From positions 50,407 through 114,406 of the forward strand of contig NZ_WJFC01000013.1 in the NCBI RefSeq assembly GCF_009725235.1: 64,000 nt of DNA. The letters are read 5' to 3'. The stretch's first letter is position 1; each line of letters opens with the position of its first letter. Below, one piece after another: positions 7,766-16,710 of the stretch. The stretch is from Scytonema sp. UIC 10036. GTDB lineage: Bacteria > Cyanobacteriota > Cyanobacteriia > Cyanobacteriales > Nostocaceae. The translations under genes were made by a program, and so were the position numbers. The notes under the pieces were generated by a model. It ran no database searches. It was not told the DNA's origin and saw only the letters and a list, made by a program, of their open reading frames with translations.

Positions 7766-9472
7766 TTACCTAGGCCAGACTTTAATAGCGATGTCTGCTA
7801 AATATTTAGCACGAGTTTTGATTGCCTCTTCATTCCATGTATCAACTTTTGTTTTTTGAAAATAATGATTCAAGGTTACATTACTGTTGCTCAAGAGAAC
7901 TAACTTTTCTTCAAAAGGTTTGTTAGACAGTTCAGGGTTATATCCTGTTAATGTGAGATTACCCAGAGTGTGCAGCCACTTTTTATGAATAGAAGCATGG
8001 TTTGTCCCTAACATTGTTTTCCACTCTTTCGGTAATGTTTGGGGCATAATGTGTTCGACTGTTAACCCACTTGGATCGACCCTTTCCTTGGTAAGAAATG
8101 CCTCTAAACTTTCTAGAATAAGTTTAGCTCGATCGCTCAAGCTTTTAGTGTATAAATTACTCTCAATAATTCCTTTACGAAAGGCATCATCGTCAGGCCA
8201 AACTTTACTCTTGTCATATTTCTTCAAAACTTTACATAAACCATCAACTAGACGATTGGGATTTTCTTGTTCTACTTCTTTATACAAGTTGTTAAAAACT
8301 GTTCCTAAGCTTTTTGTAGAAACTCCCGCAAACAAGCGCCGGACAAAATAGGATTCCAAATATCTTAATATTGCTTCAAACTCGTCAATTGATAAGTGTT
8401 CTTCTTCATAATCATGGTAAATATTGAGAAGAAATATATGACAAGTTGTAAAATTTAACCTTTTCAATCTCTGGAACCAATGCCTTAGCTTAGGGTTGGT
8501 CTCTTCTTCTTCAAAATTTAGCCGCTTATAGTAATCAGCAAACTTTACAATATTTCGTAATTCTGCTTTGACGCTCTCTTCATTTTTTAACTTATCAAAT
8601 CGTTTTTTTACTCCTCTGTAAACTTCTTTTTGATTAACGGCTTCACCATCTTTTCTGAGATAAAACCAAAAAGCATTTGTCAGTTCTTCTGCATAAGGCT
8701 TATCGCCAGACTTTACCTTAAATCTGTCTTGAAGAGTAGCCCATTCACTGTTATAAACTTCATCTCGCTCTGCTGGTGGCAACTTCATAAAAATATAGTT
8801 ACGCACTAAGTCTGCCTGAGTGAGTTCTTCACCCTTATTATTTAAGCTTTCAAAAATAAGATAGGGGTTGTCGTCAGCACCAGAAGTAATATTAACTAAG
8901 ACTAAACACTCTAGTATAATCGTTTTCAACTTGCTTAAGTCAAGAAGAACATCATCAAGGATAGGTTGCTTGAGATGCTTATCAAAAAATTTATAGGCTT
9001 CATAGATTTGTCCTGGCGATGATTCTTTAGTTTTCCCTTTTGTTGCTTTACCATCAATTATGCTCTTATAAGCATCGCGATCGCCTTGAGTAGGCAATAC
9101 TTTATAGAAATCATCACTCTTCTGATACTTGTTAATCAAGTAAAATTCATGTATCTGTTCTGACATTTGTTTATCAGATTTTTTAAGATGATTCCGTAGT
9201 ACTGCTAAGAGAATGCTCAAGGTGGTGAGACGTTGCTGCCCATCTATGACTACGAAGGGAGTAATCCCCTCAGCTGTTCCTAATTCTGCTTGTGTAACTA
9301 TAGGACCCAAAAAATAAGAGCCTTTGACTTCATCAGTATAAATACTTATTAAGTCATTCCATAAAATCTCCCAATTATCCTCTTTCCATGAATATGGTCT
9401 CTGGAAAAGAGGAATTTGAAATTGTTTGCCTCCTTCTAGCAAGTTGCGAAGAGTTGTTTCTGATGCTTTCAT
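7766..9472 (-). CDS. Fused DUF262-DUF1524 protein, GmrSD-like modification-dependent restriction enzyme
   Basis: The 568-aa protein begins with a DUF262/GmrS NTP-binding domain (about 1-230): PLFQRPYSWKEDNWEILW and the signature VIDGQQRLTTLSILLA. It ends with a DUF1524/GmrD HNH nuclease domain carrying LTVEHIMPQTL and later HTLGNLTLTGYNPELSN. Such single-chain enzymes restrict phage DNA with modified cytosines (GmrSD, BrxU relatives). It lies directly upstream, in transcription order, of the HicB-HicA-HicB cassette. All expected motifs are present and the length is normal, so it is probably functional. Confidence 0.88.
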   Translation of the reverse strand: MKASETTLRNLLEGGKQFQIPLFQRPYSWKEDNWEILWNDLISIYTDEVKGSYFLGPIVTQAELGTAEGITPFVVIDGQQRLTTLSILLAVLRNHLKKSDKQMSEQIHEFYLINKYQKSDDFYKVLPTQGDRDAYKSIIDGKATKGKTKESSPGQIYEAYKFFDKHLKQPILDDVLLDLSKLKTIILECLVLVNITSGADDNPYLIFESLNNKGEELTQADLVRNYIFMKLPPAERDEVYNSEWATLQDRFKVKSGDKPYAEELTNAFWFYLRKDGEAVNQKEVYRGVKKRFDKLKNEESVKAELRNIVKFADYYKRLNFEEEETNPKLRHWFQRLKRLNFTTCHIFLLNIYHDYEEEHLSIDEFEAILRYLESYFVRRLFAGVSTKSLGTVFNNLYKEVEQENPNRLVDGLCKVLKKYDKSKVWPDDDAFRKGIIESNLYTKSLSDRAKLILESLEAFLTKERVDPSGLTVEHIMPQTLPKEWKTMLGTNHASIHKKWLHTLGNLTLTGYNPELSNKPFEEKLVLLSNSNVTLNHYFQKTKVDTWNEEAIKTRAKYLADIAIKVWPR

Positions 9473-9728
9473 TACTTAATTTATATATGTATGTGTTTCC
9501 CTATACAATTATAGACAACATTGCAATATTTAAAAAAACTCATATTTAGGCTGTGCTCAACATCAGTATCCTAGGAATCCTAACTCTTTTATAAAGAATT
9601 GTAAGTATTGTTGCGTGGGCATTACCAGCATTTTCACTGCGAACAAATGAACTATTCAAATGGATTCAAAATAGGTCTACTTTTGACAGCTTTGAAGTCT
9701 TTCAAAAAACTAGGAAGGTATTGGGTAT

Positions 9729-9932
9729 TCACTCTTTTTCAAGTTCTGCGAGTGATTCACTGAGGCTAAGAGGTGTTTCGGCTTGGACTGCCTTCATCGC
9801 AAAAATTAGTCCTTCATCTTCAATGGCTTCCAACAAACGTTGGTTGTCATTAAAATCAATGACCACTTTCTGAATGTTTCCTTCAGTGTCGGTGATTAAT
9901 TCTTTAGCGAAAAGATATTTATCTGCTTTCAT
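9729..9932 (-). CDS. Small acidic conserved protein, possible orphan antitoxin
   Basis: This 67-aa protein ends with SLSESLAELEKE and has a beta-rich first half (KVVIDFNDNQRLLEAIEDEG). Small acidic proteins of this kind often precede a RelE/ParE toxin in cyanobacteria, but no toxin gene follows here (9473-9728 appears empty). The upstream sequence contains the 'CTGCGTCCATCCGCGTTCGT' type dispersed repeat at 9986-10015. Function is unknown. Confidence 0.55.
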   Translation of the reverse strand: MKADKYLFAKELITDTEGNIQKVVIDFNDNQRLLEAIEDEGLIFAMKAVQAETPLSLSESLAELEKE

Positions 9933-10165
9933 TGTTTGACTTTAGTAAGTTTATAGCGTTTCCTAGTGTGCTGAAACCCCAATTTATCTGCGTCCATCCG
10001 CGTTCGTCTGCGGTTAGTTATTTCTTCTGCATACCTTACGAAACTAGGAATTGCTATAGTACAACTGTAACCTTTTTTTCCAACTTCTTTCCTACCATAA
10101 ATTACTGAACCTTCTTTTCTTCTTTCTTTGTGTTTTTATGGTGGGCATTGCCCACCCTACAAAAA

Positions 10166-12829
10166 CTACTTCTTCCCTGCAGTAGGCATACCCAAAATAT
10201 CCTCAATTCTAGGCATATCTTCCAACGGAATCACCCGTCCTTCATCCTCAAAACCAGCAATTTGATCGAAATTCAAATACCGATACAAATCATCAGCAAA
10301 AGGATGAATCTTACTTGCCACAATATCCAAATATTCCTGCACCGTCGGAATCCTTCCCAACAGCGCACAAACTGCAGCTAATTCCGCAGAACCGAGATAA
10401 ACTCGTGCATCTTTACCCATGCGGTTATTGAAGTTACGGGTAGAAGTAGAAAACACCGTTACACCATCCGCAACTCGCGCCTGATTACCCATGCACAAAC
10501 TGCAACCGGGCATTTCTGTCCGCGCACCTGCAGCACCAAAAATACCGTAAACACCTTCTTCTTTCAGTTGGTGTTCGTCCATGCGAGTCGGTGGAGAAAC
10601 CCACAGGCGAGTTTTCACTGCACCTGCACCATCCAACACCTTAGCCATGGCACGATAATGACCGATATTCGTCATACAAGAACCAAGAAACACTTCTTGT
10701 ACTGGGTCATTAGCCACTTCCGATAATAATTTTACATTATCGGGGTCGTTGGGCGCAGCTACAATGGGTTCTTTGATTTCGTTCAAATCAATTTCGATAA
10801 TTTCCGCGTATTCTGCATCCACATCCGCTTGTAACAGTACCGGGTTTGCCAACCACTCTTCCATCTTGGCAACTCGCCGCATGAGAGTACGGGCATCTTG
10901 ATAACCCCGTGCTACCATGTTCTTTAACAGAGCTACGTTGGAACGCAGATATTCTGAAATTGTCTCCACACTCAATTTGATTGTACAACCCGCACAAGAA
11001 CGCTCGGCACTAGCATCAGTCAGTTCAAATGCTTGCTCAACCTTCAAATCTGGCAAGCGTTCCATCTCAAGAATTCGCCCAGCAAAGACATTTTTCTTGT
11101 TCTTCTTCTCTACTGTGAGCAAACCTTTCTGAATGGCTACGTAGGGAATGGCATTCACTATATCCCTGAGAGTAATACCAGGTTGTAACTCTCCTTTAAA
11201 CCGTACCAATACGGATTCTGGCATATCTAAAGGCATCACACCCAATGCTGCAGCAAAGGCTACCAATCCAGAACCAGCAGGGAAGGAAATACCCAAGGGG
11301 AAGCGAGTGTGGGAGTCCCCACCAGTTCCTACAGTATCTGGTAACAGCATCCGGTTTAACCAAGAGTGAATGATACCATCGCCGGGATGTAAAGCGACAC
11401 CCCCACGCGAGGCGAAGAAGTCGGGCAGTTCCTTTTGAGTTTTGATATCAACTGGTTTGGGATAAGCTGCTGTATGACAGAAACTCTGGAGCGTCAAGTC
11501 AGCAGAGAAACCGAGACAAGCAAGTTCTTTTAATTCATCGCGAGTCATCGGTCCTGTAGTATCCTGAGAACCAACAGTTGTAACAAGGGGTTCGCAAGAT
11601 GTACCGGGACGAACTCCAGGTAAACCGCAAGCTTTACCTACCATTTTTTGTGCTAAGGTATAGCCTTTACCCGTGTCAGCAGGGTGCTTGGGACGGGTAA
11701 AGATGGTGCTGGGTTCTAAACCAAGAGCAAGTCTGGTTTTGTCGGTGAGGGTACGTCCGATCAGTAGGGGTATGCGTCCACCAGCACGGACTTCATCAAG
11801 AATTGTGTCGGGTTTGAGGGTGAAGGTGGAAATAACTTCGCCGTCTTCGTTGGTGATTTCTCCTCTATGGGGGTAGATAGTCATCACCATCCCGGTTTCC
11901 ATCTTTGTGACATCACACTGGATGGGTAAAGCACCAGCATCTTCTGCAGTGTTAAAGAATATGGGCGCGATGGTACCACCTAAAATATACCCGCCCGATC
12001 GCTTGTTAGGTACGTAAGGAATATCATGCCCGATGTGCCACAGTACGGAGTTAATTGCGGACTTCCGCGAGGAACCAGTCCCTACCACGTCCCCGACATA
12101 AGCAATAGGAAAACCTTTTTTCTTTAATTCAGCAATGGTTTGCAGCGCTCCAGGAATTCTACTTTCCAACATTGCCAAGGCGTGTAGGGGAATATCGGGA
12201 CGTGTGGTAGCCTGAGTTGCAGGAGATAAGTCATCAGTATTTGTCTCACCCGGTACTTTGAAGACAGTCACATTGATGAATTCAGGTAATGTCGGACGAG
12301 ATGTAAACCATTCGGCTTCTGCCCAAGAGTCAATCACCTGTTTGGCAAAAGGATTGGTTTTGGATAATTCTAGAATATCGTGGAAGGCATCATACACCAA
12401 AAGGGTTTTGCTCAATGCCTCTGCTGCATAAGCGGCTATCGGTTCCTTCCCTTGCCCTTTCATCATTAGGGGTGTTTCAGAAGAATCCGATAGGGATGTG
12501 CTTGGAGTTTGCAACAGTTCAATTAACGCTTGGACGTTGTAACCACCTACCATCGTACCCAACCATTGCACTGCAGCAATAGGTGAAATTAAGGGGCTAC
12601 TGACTTCCTTTTTCGCAATAGCTGTGAGAAAACCTGCCTTGACATACGCTGCAGGATCGACTCCAGGAGAAACGCGATCGCGCAGCAAATGCAGTAATGT
12701 ATCTTCTTCACCCGCAGGAGGATTTTTCAGTAATTCACACAGTTCAGATGTTTGTTTTGCATCTAATGGTAAGGGGGGGATTCCGAGGGCTGCTCTTTCT
12801 GTAACGTGTCTGCGGTATGATTCTAACAT
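10166..12829 (-). CDS. acnB: Aconitate hydratase B
   Basis: Catalyses citrate/isocitrate isomerisation through aconitate in the TCA cycle, supplying 2-oxoglutarate for nitrogen assimilation; AcnB can also act on 2-methylisocitrate. The 887-aa length is normal. The domain order is AcnB-specific: an N-terminal HEAT-like domain (1-160), the swivel domain (about 165-380, [20 protein letters not shown]), then the catalytic domains with GGDSHTRFP and [4Fe-4S] cysteines in CAGCTIKL and [10 protein letters not shown]. The gene stands alone with about 240 bp upstream. Confidence 0.97.
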   Translation of the reverse strand: MLESYRRHVTERAALGIPPLPLDAKQTSELCELLKNPPAGEEDTLLHLLRDRVSPGVDPAAYVKAGFLTAIAKKEVSSPLISPIAAVQWLGTMVGGYNVQALIELLQTPSTSLSDSSETPLMMKGQGKEPIAAYAAEALSKTLLVYDAFHDILELSKTNPFAKQVIDSWAEAEWFTSRPTLPEFINVTVFKVPGETNTDDLSPATQATTRPDIPLHALAMLESRIPGALQTIAELKKKGFPIAYVGDVVGTGSSRKSAINSVLWHIGHDIPYVPNKRSGGYILGGTIAPIFFNTAEDAGALPIQCDVTKMETGMVMTIYPHRGEITNEDGEVISTFTLKPDTILDEVRAGGRIPLLIGRTLTDKTRLALGLEPSTIFTRPKHPADTGKGYTLAQKMVGKACGLPGVRPGTSCEPLVTTVGSQDTTGPMTRDELKELACLGFSADLTLQSFCHTAAYPKPVDIKTQKELPDFFASRGGVALHPGDGIIHSWLNRMLLPDTVGTGGDSHTRFPLGISFPAGSGLVAFAAALGVMPLDMPESVLVRFKGELQPGITLRDIVNAIPYVAIQKGLLTVEKKNKKNVFAGRILEMERLPDLKVEQAFELTDASAERSCAGCTIKLSVETISEYLRSNVALLKNMVARGYQDARTLMRRVAKMEEWLANPVLLQADVDAEYAEIIEIDLNEIKEPIVAAPNDPDNVKLLSEVANDPVQEVFLGSCMTNIGHYRAMAKVLDGAGAVKTRLWVSPPTRMDEHQLKEEGVYGIFGAAGARTEMPGCSLCMGNQARVADGVTVFSTSTRNFNNRMGKDARVYLGSAELAAVCALLGRIPTVQEYLDIVASKIHPFADDLYRYLNFDQIAGFEDEGRVIPLEDMPRIEDILGMPTAGKK

Positions 12830-13075
12830 TCTGCTCTCCAGATATTCAACTACACGGGTTAGGGGTCAGGAGTCTGGGGTCAGGCGGAATTCTCTAGTCC
12901 CTAACCCCATTACCCTAACCCCTCTTAAAAGGACTTATAATTATCACTGGATAGTGCGTTTCTTAGTCAAGCTCTTTTAAGATAACTCTTTTGTTTGCTT
13001 TTCTTAATTGGGTTTTTGCCTATTCATAGGATAAAATATTTGACTTGTCTATTGCCACAGCACCGATAATTATTT

Positions 13076-13390
13076 ATGCCCACAACACACACAGTTGAAA
13101 TTCTCCACCAAGGCAAAACTCATACTTTGCAAGTTGCCGACAATGAAACCATCCTATCAGTCGCTGATGCTGCTGGTTTAGACTTACCGAGTTCCTGTCA
13201 TGCTGGAGTTTGCACGACTTGTGCTGCCCAAATTATTTCCGGAACTGTGGATCAAACTGATGGCATGGGCGTTAGTCCAGATCTTCAAAAACAGGGCTAT
13301 GTATTGCTTTGTGTCGCCTATCCTCGCTCTGATTTGAAAATTGAAACTGAGAAAGAGGACACAGTATATCAGTTGCAATTTGGTAAATAA
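13076..13390 (+). CDS. [2Fe-2S] plant-type ferredoxin
   Basis: Electron carrier of 104 aa. The cluster ligands are C-x4-C-x2-C (SSCHAGVCTTC) plus a distal Cys in GYVLLCVAYP, the plant-type arrangement. It differs from photosynthetic PetF in the loop (SSCHAGVC rather than a SCRAGAC loop) and in the C-terminus, so it is one of the auxiliary cyanobacterial ferredoxins. The ATG start is the first after an A/T-rich leader. A 57-aa gene follows 79 bp downstream. Confidence 0.93.
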   Translation: MPTTHTVEILHQGKTHTLQVADNETILSVADAAGLDLPSSCHAGVCTTCAAQIISGTVDQTDGMGVSPDLQKQGYVLLCVAYPRSDLKIETEKEDTVYQLQFGK

Positions 13391-13469
13391 TTAAAAAATG
13401 TGGTATTACGCGTCTGCATCTTCGGACAGACGTGAATATCCCCTCCGTACATCAGTTAGGAATAATACG

Positions 13470-13643
13470 ATGACAGCTCATTTTATCACTGCAGAAATTG
13501 ACTTACAAGAAACTCCCACCGAACTGCAAAAAGCTATTGAAGCAGAACTCAAAAAACAGGGAGAACCTCTCCGTTGGGCTATCACCTCGGTAGATGTAAA
13601 AAAGCAAACTTGCTCTGTTGAAGCTGTTGTAACTAGTGGTTAG
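13470..13643 (+). CDS. Small conserved protein, 57 aa
   Basis: Starts at an ATG behind a TTAGGA site; the longer frame upstream has no such signal. The protein is a beta-alpha-beta type sequence (FITAEIDLQETPTELQKAIE, then LRWAITSVDVKKQTCSVEAV), with no Cys pair or membrane segment. It follows the ferredoxin gene, so the two may be co-transcribed. The stop codon already lies inside the downstream STRR repeat. Function unknown. Confidence 0.6.
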   Translation: MTAHFITAEIDLQETPTELQKAIEAELKKQGEPLRWAITSVDVKKQTCSVEAVVTSG

Positions 13644-13750
13644 TAGTTAGTGGTTATTGGTTAGTGGTTGGTGGTTAACTGCTAACAACTAACTACTCTA
13701 CGGGCGCAAGGCAATGCACTCCCTACTAACAACTAACAACTAACAACTAT
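13634..13750. repeat. STRR-type heptamer repeat tract
   Basis: Degenerate TTAGTGG/TTAGTTG units are followed by their complement (CTAACAACTAAC), forming a long imperfect hairpin. It fills the gap up to the GTG start of the DUF3326 gene and overlaps the stop of the preceding gene. Confidence 0.85.
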
Positions 13751-13751
13751 C

Positions 13752-14870
13752 GTGAATTCATATACATCGATTTTAATTGTACCGACTGGCATTGGAGCAT
13801 CCATTGGGGGCTATGCAGGAGATGCATTGCCAGTTGCAAAAGCTGTAGCTAGGGTTTGCGATCGCTTAATTACTCACCCAAATGTTCTCAATGGAGCGAA
13901 CCTGTACTGGAATTTACCTAATGCTCTTTACGTAGAAGGTTACGGGCTTGACAAATTTGCGGCTGGAGAGTGGGGACTGCGCCCGGTGTATCAGAATCGA
14001 ATAGGTTTGATTTTAGACCAGGGAATTGAACCAGAGTTACAGTTGCGGCACTTGCAAGCAGCAGATGCAGCAAGAGCTACACTGGGGTTATCTTTGACAG
14101 ATTATGTCATAACTGATGCCCCCTTAGAAGTACAATTACAGACATCAGCATCGGGTGCAAGTTGGGGAACAATCGGTAACCCAGATAGCTTGTTACGAGC
14201 AGCATCCGTCTTAATTGAAAAAGCAGGGGCAGAAGCGATCGCAGTGGTTGCGCGTTTTCCAGATAACATAGATCGGGAAATCGAGCAAAAGTACCGCCAA
14301 GGGCAAGGCGTCGATCCCATAGCAGGTGCAGAAGCAGTCATCAGTCATTTAATCGTCAGAACTTTTCAGATCCCTTGCGCCCATGCCCCCGCTTTTTTAC
14401 CTCCTCCCCTCGATGCCAATTTATCTCCCCGTTCTGCTGCTGAAGAATTGGGTTATACTTTCTTAACCTGCGTGCTTGTTGGTTTGAGCCGCGCACCCCA
14501 ATTTCTAGTTGCGGAAAGTCACCAATTGACCGAATCTGATACCACAATAAATTTCAAGAGTGGAGCCAAAACAGGAGCCAAAACAGAAGATATATGGGTT
14601 AATCAAGTCGATGCGGCAATTGTACCCGCAACAGCCTGTGGTAGTAGCGCTTTACTCAGTTTAAGCAGCAGTCGGCGATGCCAAATCGTCACAGTGGAAG
14701 AAAATCAAACTCAGATACAAGTACGACCCCAACCCCTGGGGATCAAATCAATACAGGTAAATTCATATTTAGAGGCAATAGGTGTATTGGTCGCGCACCA
14801 AGCGGGGATCGATCCATCCACCCTCAATTCTGAAATATCCCGATTGCGATTATTACAATATGAAATATAA
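13752..14870 (+). CDS. DUF3326 family protein
   Basis: The 372-aa protein begins with TSILIVPTGIGASIGGYAGD, the typical N-terminus of this cyanobacteria/chloroplast family. Further landmarks are HPNVLNGANLYWNLPNALYVEG and a Gly/Ser-rich segment near the end (PATACGSSALLSL). No biochemical role is established that I can name. The start is a GTG immediately after the STRR tract, with no good ribosome-binding site, so the repeat forms the leader. No membrane segments are visible. Confidence 0.85.
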   Translation: MNSYTSILIVPTGIGASIGGYAGDALPVAKAVARVCDRLITHPNVLNGANLYWNLPNALYVEGYGLDKFAAGEWGLRPVYQNRIGLILDQGIEPELQLRHLQAADAARATLGLSLTDYVITDAPLEVQLQTSASGASWGTIGNPDSLLRAASVLIEKAGAEAIAVVARFPDNIDREIEQKYRQGQGVDPIAGAEAVISHLIVRTFQIPCAHAPAFLPPPLDANLSPRSAAEELGYTFLTCVLVGLSRAPQFLVAESHQLTESDTTINFKSGAKTGAKTEDIWVNQVDAAIVPATACGSSALLSLSSSRRCQIVTVEENQTQIQVRPQPLGIKSIQVNSYLEAIGVLVAHQAGIDPSTLNSEISRLRLLQYEI

Positions 14871-14950
14871 ATGATGAATTGTTAAGCGTTCAAGACTAAC
14901 ATAAATAAGCATTCATAGTTTTTTTCATTTCCCTCCTTGAGGAGACTCCC

Positions 14951-15544
14951 GTGGCACAACAGCACAAGCACGAGCCAGAAATTCCATACCTGACACGCAC
15001 CCAAGTGTTGGTGGCGATGGGAGTAACTGCAGTTATTTTGTGGATAGTCGCTAAACTGTGGTTGCGCTTTGGCAATATTACTTTAATGTCCTGGCGTTGG
15101 CAACAAACGGAATTAATGCTAGGACTTTTTTTGGGTCTATCTATCACCACTTTAAGTGGCGTAGTCTATCGCCTTTGGACTCCCTACCGCAGAAGTGCAA
15201 ACTATTACTTAGAAATGGTATTGAAGCCCCTAGCTTTGCCAGACATCATTTGGCTGGGGCTACTACCTGGTTTGAGTGAAGAATTGTTATTTCGCGGTGT
15301 TATGGTACCAGCCTTAGGATTCAATCATTTAGCTGTCATCATATCTAGCCTATGCTTTGGTGTCTTACACCTCAGTGGTCCTCAACAATGGCCTTACGTA
15401 GTTTGGGCAACTGTTGTCGGATTGTTACTAGGATACAGCGCCCTTTTGACTGGTAATTTACTGGTGCCAATTATTGCTCATGTGATTACCAACATGATTT
15501 CTAGCTTGTTATGGAAGGTTGGACAATCGGCACTCAAGGTATAG
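14951..15544 (+). CDS. CPBP-family intramembrane glutamic protease
   Basis: A 197-aa integral membrane protein with about four to five hydrophobic segments. The CPBP/Abi signature is clear: LPGLSEELLFRGVM supplies the EExxxR motif, then SSLCFGVLH supplies the FxxxH-like motif, and the last helix contains PIIAHVITNM. These proteases process membrane substrates (CAAX-like or bacteriocin-immunity roles); the substrate here is unknown. The start is a GTG preceded by GAGGAG. Confidence 0.9.
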   Translation: MAQQHKHEPEIPYLTRTQVLVAMGVTAVILWIVAKLWLRFGNITLMSWRWQQTELMLGLFLGLSITTLSGVVYRLWTPYRRSANYYLEMVLKPLALPDIIWLGLLPGLSEELLFRGVMVPALGFNHLAVIISSLCFGVLHLSGPQQWPYVVWATVVGLLLGYSALLTGNLLVPIIAHVITNMISSLLWKVGQSALKV

Positions 15545-15595
15545 CAGAACACAACATCTGCGGCCCTCTAGGATAGGAACATAGATTTGTCAGCA

Positions 15596-15616
15596 CCCCG
15601 CACTAAAGTGACGGGG
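15596..15616. other. GC-rich hairpin between convergent genes, IS200/IS605-end-like
   Basis: CCCCGCACTAAAGTGACGGGG folds into a stem with one bulge. It lies between the stops of the CPBP gene and purN. There is no U-run, so it is not a classic terminator; the sequence resembles IS200/IS605 subterminal hairpins and could be a relict element end. Confidence 0.4.
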
Positions 15617-15633
15617 CTTCATGCCTCAGAATT

Positions 15634-16284
15634 TTAGTGAGAGAGTGCAGCAAGAGCGATCGCATCTGGTAAAATGCGATGCTCTTGTACTTGAATCCTA
15701 GCGTGAAGAGTTTCTGGTGTATCACCGGGCAACACGGGTACAGCAGCTTGCATTATAATGGGACCGCTATCCATTTCTAAACAAATGAGATGCACTGTAC
15801 AACCAGCAATCTTCACTCCAGCCGCAAGTGCGGCTTCAACAGCACGCGCTCCCTTAAAACTAGGCAACAAGCTGGGATGAATATTAAGAATTCTATTGGG
15901 GAAAGCATCTATTAAAACAGAAGTTGCCAGTCGCATCCAACCTGCCATAACCACCCATTCCACACCATATTGCTGCAAAGTTTGCACGATTTGCCCATCT
16001 AAATCTTGACGGCGTTTGTAGTCGCGGTGATTGAGAAGTACTGCAGGTACGCCCCTCTTTACTGCTCGTACTGCAGCATAAGCATCGGGATTGTTATAAA
16101 TTAAGACTTGAATTTTAGCAGATAAGCGCCCATCGTCAATTGCTTGAGCAATGGCTTCAAAATTACTGCCATTTCCCGAAGCCATAATTCCCAGTTTTAA
16201 AGTACTATCTATTGATTTGTAACTGGAAATGTTTGGAGAAATCAAGCTAACATCTAGTGTGTCGGTTATAGAATTTTGACTCAT
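15634..16284 (-). CDS. purN: Phosphoribosylglycinamide formyltransferase
   Basis: Transfers a formyl group from 10-formyl-THF to GAR in purine synthesis. The 216-aa protein has the PurN landmarks: LGIMASGNGSNFEAIAQAI (phosphate-binding loop), the catalytic Asn/His in NIHPSLLPSFKGARAVEAAL and the conserved Asp in MDSGPIIMQAAVPV. An extra ~25 residues precede the core, as in other cyanobacterial PurN. It is monocistronic as far as visible. Confidence 0.95.
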   Translation of the reverse strand: MSQNSITDTLDVSLISPNISSYKSIDSTLKLGIMASGNGSNFEAIAQAIDDGRLSAKIQVLIYNNPDAYAAVRAVKRGVPAVLLNHRDYKRRQDLDGQIVQTLQQYGVEWVVMAGWMRLATSVLIDAFPNRILNIHPSLLPSFKGARAVEAALAAGVKIAGCTVHLICLEMDSGPIIMQAAVPVLPGDTPETLHARIQVQEHRILPDAIALAALSH

Positions 16285-16710
16285 AAAACCTGCAGAGCGG
16301 CTAATTTGCTCTACATTATCTTACATGAAGTTAGTTGTTAGTTGTTAGTTGTTAGTTGTTAGTTGTTATTAGACTACTAACCACTAACTACTAACCACTA
16401 TCTACTAACCATTTCTCTTACCGATTCTCTTGTCTGTTCCAGAGTACTTAAGGTATTTAAAGATAGAAACCCAAAACCAACTTTAGAAGCAATATCTAGC
16501 AGAGTATAAGAAATATATCTCCAAGTGCAGATTTCAACAAATCTCAACTATATATTTAAATACAAGTCAAACACACCTAATGATAAATTATATAGCAGTC
16601 CTAAATGATTTACAAACACCTCTTCCTTGTCTTCCTTGTCCTCCTTGTCCTCCTTGTCCTCATTGTCTTCCTTGTCTCCCTTGTTTGGATCTCAAATAGG
16701 ATTGCTATAT
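16285..16710. repeat. 426-bp gap with STRR tract and 9-bp tandem repeat
   Basis: Two low-complexity tracts fill much of this region. At about 16330-16412, TTAGTTG units are followed by their complement CTAACCACTAA. At about 16620-16685 there is a run of CTTGTCCTC-like 9-mers (about seven copies). No gene was found. Confidence 0.8.
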
